Below are positions 14,012-16,901 of a DNA stretch of 16,901 bases, piece after piece. Location of the stretch: the NCBI GenBank assembly GCA_964567545.1, contig CAZMNB010000024.1, positions 1 to 16,901 of the forward strand, read 5' to 3'. This DNA comes from UBA7398 sp964567545 (lineage in GTDB: Bacteria > Actinomycetota > Actinomycetes > Nanopelagicales > Nanopelagicaceae). Under the pieces are notes generated by a model. The model had not been told where the DNA came from. It saw nothing but the letters and a program-made list of their open reading frames with translations, and did not search any database. Within the stretch, counting starts at the first letter, position 1. Each line of letters begins with the position of its first letter. Position numbers and translations under genes: made by a program.

Positions 14012-14535
14012 GAAGATGTTTAAGCGCGTTGCTCTCCGTACTTTTACTACTTGGATTAGTAGTTCCCACCCAAAGTTACAGCGCAGTTAAATCCATCCCA
14101 TCGCCACCGCCTAAATGGCCGCCCAGTGGATTCGTTGCCAAGGATGGCGTCTATGCAAAAATTCCAACCGGCGAAGAATTGATTGGCGTGCTATCGGCAA
14201 AAACCACGCTAGCATCCGAAGTCAAACTATGTAAGAAATATGCATGTGGTGCAGTAATAGTCGCCGCAGAAATAGCTTGTCAATGGTGGGAAATTCATTC
14301 TTCTGTCTACGGCCCAATCTCCGAAGTTGACACCGCAACTGTCAGGTATGGAACTCTAAAGACAATTGCGAAATCAACTTTCTCCAGAGAATTGAAAACT
14401 ATACTTTTAATAAGCAAGGAACCACTAATCTCAGGCGTCTATATAAGCGGAATAAAACTTATGTGCCAGCGAGGCGCAACGATAATTCCATATCCAAGTA
14501 ATAGTTATGCGCCAAATCCTGTCAGATTAAAATAA
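14008..14535 (+). CDS. Secreted hypothetical protein with four mature cysteines
   Basis: This is a 175-residue protein I do not recognise. It begins MRRCLSALLSVLLLLGLVV, a positively charged start followed by a hydrophobic core, and has a plausible signal-peptidase site near 'TQSYSA'. No lipobox is evident: the only early Cys lies before the hydrophobic core. The mature part has a Pro-rich segment ('IPSPPPKWPPSG') and a compact cysteine cluster (CKKYACG, then IACQWW), with a fourth Cys in 'KLMCQRG'; two disulfides are possible. ATG 14008 is chosen for the ATGA overlap with the permease stop and the adjacent GAAGGA; ATG 13996 would add four residues. Co-transcription with the exporter suggests a linked envelope role. 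The stop abuts the pduO stop. Confidence 0.75.
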   Translation: MRRCLSALLSVLLLLGLVVPTQSYSAVKSIPSPPPKWPPSGFVAKDGVYAKIPTGEELIGVLSAKTTLASEVKLCKKYACGAVIVAAEIACQWWEIHSSVYGPISEVDTATVRYGTLKTIAKSTFSRELKTILLISKEPLISGVYISGIKLMCQRGATIIPYPSNSYAPNPVRLK

Positions 14536-15108
14536 TTACCGATTAGCTCCCGGAACCCATAATTCGTCGCCATGCTTCTTGTTTTCAAATCGAGCCAAAA
14601 CAAAAAGTAGATCTGAGAGTCGATTCAAATACTTTGCAGTTAGTGGGTTTACGCCAGTTCCGAACCCATGAATTGCATGCCAAGTGCATCGCTCTGCACG
14701 TCGTGTAACAGTTCGCGCAACGTGCAAATGAGATGAAGCGGGCGTGCCAGAAGGTAATACAAAAGATCTTAGTGGCTCTAACTCTGAATTATATTTATCA
14801 ATTTGTTCTTCAAGAAATGTGATTTGTGTTTCTAGAACTCTTAGCGGTTCGTGAACCGGTGCATCAACTACTGGAGTGCACAGGTCTGCGCCAACATCAA
14901 ATAAATCGTTTTGAATTCTAACGAGAAGCTTACGGACATCACTACTTAAGGTTTCGACAGTTAATACCACGCCAATATATGAATTTGCTTCATCTACGGT
15001 TGCATACGCTTCTAAACGAGGATCGTTTTTAGATGTTCGACTCATATCGCCCAATGATGTTGTGCCATCGTCACCGGTTTTTGTGTAAATCCGCGTCAAA
15101 TTCACCAT
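14536..15108 (-). CDS. pduO: PduO-type cob(I)alamin adenosyltransferase
   Basis: This 190-residue enzyme transfers the adenosyl group of ATP to cob(I)alamin (or a corrinoid precursor), making the cofactor for methylmalonyl-CoA mutase. The N-terminal ATP loop is 'TKTGDDGTTSLGD' (9-21). The family block 'FVLPSGTPASSHLHVARTVTRRAER' (about 116-140) carries the conserved Arg and Glu residues, and 'YLNRLSDLLFVLAR' (160-173) forms the last helix. It is an ATR of the PduO/MMAB type rather than CobA or EutT. In M. tuberculosis the homologue is Rv1314c, also divergent from murA. TAGGCT ends 6 nt before the ATG, suggesting a leaderless transcript. Its function ties it to meaB and mce elsewhere in the window. 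Confidence 0.94.
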   Translation of the reverse strand: MVNLTRIYTKTGDDGTTSLGDMSRTSKNDPRLEAYATVDEANSYIGVVLTVETLSSDVRKLLVRIQNDLFDVGADLCTPVVDAPVHEPLRVLETQITFLEEQIDKYNSELEPLRSFVLPSGTPASSHLHVARTVTRRAERCTWHAIHGFGTGVNPLTAKYLNRLSDLLFVLARFENKKHGDELWVPGANR

Positions 15109-15113
15109 AGTAT
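15108..15113 (+). promoter_or_regulatory. Candidate -10 for murA
   Basis: TAGTAT fits TANNNT and would start transcription near 15120, giving a leader of about 60 nt that ends in the strong murA Shine-Dalgarno. The first base overlaps the pduO start codon. An alternative is GAGCCT (15114-15119), which would pair with the minus-strand TAGGCT. No good -35 was found. Confidence 0.35.
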
Positions 15114-15114
15114 G

Positions 15115-15120
15115 AGCCTA
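15115..15120 (-). promoter_or_regulatory. Leaderless -10 for pduO
   Basis: Minus-strand TAGGCT fits TANNNT and ends exactly 6 nt before the ATG at 15108. No Shine-Dalgarno lies in those 6 nt (CATACT). Confidence 0.55.
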
Positions 15121-15167
15121 ATAGAGCCATTACGATGTAGCCAATTAGAAGCGCTGAAAGTTAAATT

Positions 15168-15175
15168 AGGGAGGT
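15168..15175 (+). promoter_or_regulatory. murA: Strong murA Shine-Dalgarno
   Basis: AGGGAGGT is the best ribosome-binding sequence in the window and lies 5 nt before ATG 15181. It decides the murA start against the in-frame ATG at 15112, whose extra 23 residues have no MurA resemblance. It also contrasts with the leaderless-looking neighbours. Confidence 0.85.
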
Positions 15176-15180
15176 CCGTC

Positions 15181-16443
15181 ATGCTCGATCACTTCAGAGT
15201 CGTCGGCGGCGCTTCTCTAAAAGGTGAGGTTTCGGTTACTGGCGCAAAGAACTCGGTTTTGAAATTGATGGCGGCATCGCTGCTGGCGGTGGGCAAGACC
15301 ACGATTCGAAATGTTCCAGAAATTGCCGACGTTGAAATTATGTCAGAGCTTTTATCTCGATTAGGTTGCAAAGTTGAACATAATCAATCTGCTGGTTTAG
15401 TAACTATTGAAGTTCCTGAAAAATTAGGCCACCGCGCTGATTACGACTTGGTACGAAAGATGCGTGCATCAATAAATGTTTTAGGTCCACTTGTTGCTCG
15501 ACTAGGCAAAGCGGAAGTTGCACTTCCAGGTGGCGATGCGATTGGATCGCGAGGCTTGGATTTTCATTTGAAGGGACTCGCCGAACTTGGCGCTAAGGCG
15601 CATAACGAACATGGTTATGTAATTGCCGAAGCTGTCGAAGGTTTAATCGGCGCAGCGATAACTTTAGATTTCCCAAGCGTTGGTGCAACCGAAAATATTA
15701 TGACTGCTGCAGTTTTAGCTAAAGGCAAAACTACTTTAGATAATGCGGCACGAGAGCCCGATATCGTCGATCTTGGGAATTTTTTAATTGCAATGGGCGC
15801 AGATATTTCTGGTCTTGGAACACCAAAAATCGAAATTAATGGCGTTAAAACCCTTTCGCCAACTGATCACACCACATTGCCAGATCGCGTTGTGACCGGA
15901 ACTTGGGCATTTGCGGCGGCAATAACCCAAGGTGATATTACGATTCATAATTGCAGGCCAAGTGATTTAGAAGTTCCGCTGGATAAATTAGTTTTAGCTG
16001 GCGCAGTAATTACAACCACTAGAGATGGCATGCGAGTAAAGATGGATCACCGTCCGAAAGCAATTGACGTGGCAACCCTTCCCTATCCAGGTTTTCCAAC
16101 TGACTTACAACCTATGATAATTGCGCTTAATTCAATCGCAGATGGCGATGCAATCGTGACTGAGAATGTATTTGAAGGGCGCTTTATGTTCGTAAATGAA
16201 TTAACCCGATTAGGCGCAAAAATTCGGGTTGATGGCCACCATGCCGCAATCTCAGGTATCCCGCAATTATCTTCAGCACCGGTGGTTGCGACCGATATTC
16301 GTGCGGGTGCGGGATTAGTTTTAGCCGGATTAGTATCGGATGGAATTACTTTTGTAGAAGGCGGATACCACATTGATCGTGGTTATCCGAATTTTGCAGT
16401 TGAATTACAATCACTTGGCGCAGATGTAACTAGAGTGCATTAA
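15181..16443 (+). CDS. murA: UDP-N-acetylglucosamine 1-carboxyvinyltransferase, Asp-type
   Basis: MurA transfers enolpyruvate from PEP to UDP-GlcNAc, the first committed step of peptidoglycan synthesis, in the cytoplasm. The protein has 420 residues, a normal length, with the inside-out alpha/beta barrel family's blocks: 'GAKNSVLKLMAASLLA' (K23, N24), 'RKMRASINVLGPLVARLG' (92-109) and 'GRFMFVNELTRLGA'. The catalytic loop is 'LPGGDAIGSRGLD', with Asp119 where E. coli has Cys115. M. tuberculosis MurA has the same Cys-to-Asp exchange, which makes it insensitive to fosfomycin. It has a leader of about 60 nt with a strong Shine-Dalgarno and is divergent from pduO. Its stop lies 5 nt from the atpC stop. 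Confidence 0.97.
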   Translation: MLDHFRVVGGASLKGEVSVTGAKNSVLKLMAASLLAVGKTTIRNVPEIADVEIMSELLSRLGCKVEHNQSAGLVTIEVPEKLGHRADYDLVRKMRASINVLGPLVARLGKAEVALPGGDAIGSRGLDFHLKGLAELGAKAHNEHGYVIAEAVEGLIGAAITLDFPSVGATENIMTAAVLAKGKTTLDNAAREPDIVDLGNFLIAMGADISGLGTPKIEINGVKTLSPTDHTTLPDRVVTGTWAFAAAITQGDITIHNCRPSDLEVPLDKLVLAGAVITTTRDGMRVKMDHRPKAIDVATLPYPGFPTDLQPMIIALNSIADGDAIVTENVFEGRFMFVNELTRLGAKIRVDGHHAAISGIPQLSSAPVVATDIRAGAGLVLAGLVSDGITFVEGGYHIDRGYPNFAVELQSLGADVTRVH

Positions 16444-16448
16444 TTTAA

Positions 16449-16703
16449 TTAATCGGTTCTCTCACCAAGGATCGAAACTCGATCTTTTGATACCGATAGA
16501 AATCCACCATTAACGCTAAATTCTGAAACTGCACCGTCTAGGCCTTTAATCGAAACTTTGCCATCTACGAGCACACCGAGAAGCGGAGTGTGCCCAGGAA
16601 GAATGCCTAAATCTCCATCAAGCGTTCGTGCAGAAACCTGGATGGCCTCACCCGACCAGACTCGCTTCTCTGGTGATACTAATTCGACTTGTAGTTTGCC
16701 CAT
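16449..16703 (-). CDS. atpC: F1 ATP synthase epsilon subunit, lacking the C-terminal domain
   Basis: This 84-residue protein corresponds to the N-terminal beta-sandwich of epsilon, which attaches gamma to the c-ring of the rotor. It has the family markers 'LQVELVSPEKRVWSGEA' (4-20) and 'ARTLDGDLGILPGHTPLL' (25-42) and ends at '...SILGERTD'. Usual bacterial epsilon is about 120-140 residues, with a C-terminal two-helix domain that restrains ATP hydrolysis; that domain is absent. The stop is clean and followed after 5 nt by the end of convergent murA, so no remnant is visible. ATG 16703 is 2 nt after the atpD stop with only AAGAA-like bases upstream, implying coupling to atpD. The hairpin at 16467-16487 lies inside this gene. 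Confidence 0.93.
   Translation of the reverse strand: MGKLQVELVSPEKRVWSGEAIQVSARTLDGDLGILPGHTPLLGVLVDGKVSIKGLDGAVSEFSVNGGFLSVSKDRVSILGERTD
16467..16488 (+). terminator. Likely murA intrinsic terminator inside atpC
   Basis: On the plus strand AAGGATCGA pairs with TCGATCTTT (9 bp including one G-U) around the loop AAC, and the 3' arm runs into TTTT at 16485-16488. It begins 24 nt after the murA stop and lies within the atpC coding sequence on the other strand. The core GATCGA/TCGATC stem is perfect. Confidence 0.5.
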
Positions 16704-16705
16704 TT

Positions 16706-16901
16706 TTAATTCTTAGCCAACTCAGCTGCTTTACGTTCAACGTCATCTAAGCCACCGCACATAAAGAATGCTTGCTCAGGCACATGGTCATAGTCACCAT
16801 TTGCGAGCGCGTCAAATGCGGATATTGTTTCAGAAAGTGGCACGAATGAACCATCCAGGCCAGTAAATACTTTTGCAACGAAAGTATTTTGAGAAAGGAA
16901 G
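16706..16901 (-). CDS. atpD: F1 ATP synthase beta subunit, C-terminal fragment (partial)
   Basis: The minus strand is open from the window edge to a TAA at 16706-16708, encoding the last 64 residues of the catalytic beta subunit. 'FLSQNTFVAKVFTGLDGSF', 'PLSETISAFDALANGDYDH' and 'PEQAFFMCGGLDDVERKA' are the standard AtpD C-terminal helical domain. The nucleotide-binding domains lie beyond the window. The gene is followed after 2 nt by atpC, as in the common atpD-atpC order of F1 operons. Confidence 0.97.
   Translation of the reverse strand, partial: FLSQNTFVAKVFTGLDGSFVPLSETISAFDALANGDYDHVPEQAFFMCGGLDDVERKAAELAKN

Noticed and set aside
15112..15180. Longer MurA start at 15112
   Set aside because: A strong AGGGAGGT directly precedes ATG 15181, where the normal MurA N terminus begins.
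16449..16451. atpC truncation by frameshift
   Set aside because: No continuation of the epsilon C-terminal domain is visible in other frames downstream, where the sequence is already murA on the opposite strand.
1..16901. Mobile elements, CRISPR arrays, prophage or defence systems
   Set aside because: No transposase, integrase, terminal repeats, spaced direct repeats or toxin-antitoxin-like genes were seen. All genes fit a core actinobacterial chromosome.

Overview
The window looks like a streamlined, low-GC chromosome segment from an actinobacterium. The best guess is the freshwater acI group (Candidatus Nanopelagicales, such as Planktophila or Nanopelagicus). The gene content is typically actinobacterial: a homodimeric pyruvate dehydrogenase E1, an AhpE-type peroxiredoxin, DUF3052, DUF4032, a PduO-murA pair, a thioredoxin-fold/TPR protein, and a MurA with Asp in place of the catalytic Cys. 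From memory, the gene neighbours match two Mycobacterium tuberculosis blocks: ahpE/DUF3052/aceE (Rv2238c-Rv2241), and atp/pduO/murA/mce/Trx-TPR (Rv1304-Rv1324). The base composition (low to mid 40s % GC by eye, not computed), roughly 97% gene coverage and minimal spacers point to a reduced genome rather than a high-GC soil actinobacterium. The lineage assignment is inference.

Layout from left to right: a zinc-ribbon protein start (minus, cut by the window edge), tRNA-Val(TAC), ahpE and a DUF3052 gene (all minus); aceE (plus); an MFS transporter, a YbbN-like Trx/TPR protein and meaB (minus); methylmalonyl-CoA epimerase (plus); a DUF4032 kinase-like protein (minus); an AI-2E family transporter (plus); an alpha/beta hydrolase (minus); an aldehyde dehydrogenase (plus); a small CxxC/HWHxxC protein (minus); an ABC exporter ATPase, its permease and a secreted hypothetical protein (plus, with 4-nt overlaps); a PduO-type corrinoid adenosyltransferase (minus); murA (plus); atpC and the 3' end of atpD (minus). 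No mobile element, CRISPR array or rRNA was seen. No intergenic stretch exceeds about 170 bases.

Functional links: meaB, mce and pduO all serve adenosylcobalamin-dependent methylmalonyl-CoA metabolism, but the mutase itself is not here. aceE feeds acetyl-CoA to central metabolism, atpC/atpD belong to the F1 ATP synthase, murA starts peptidoglycan synthesis, and the ABC pair is a DrrAB-like exporter.

The most striking feature is how the gene ends are packed. Transcription changes direction twelve times. All six convergent junctions have stop codons between -4 and +5 nt apart, three of them sharing the palindrome TAATTA. At least four of the six divergent junctions carry overlapping, opposed -10-like elements. 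Eight genes have a TANNNT hexamer exactly 6 or 7 nt before the chosen start codon, which suggests leaderless mRNAs. Terminator-like hairpins, where visible, lie inside the coding sequence of the opposing gene. This compression, rather than an exotic gene cluster, is the part most worth following up.
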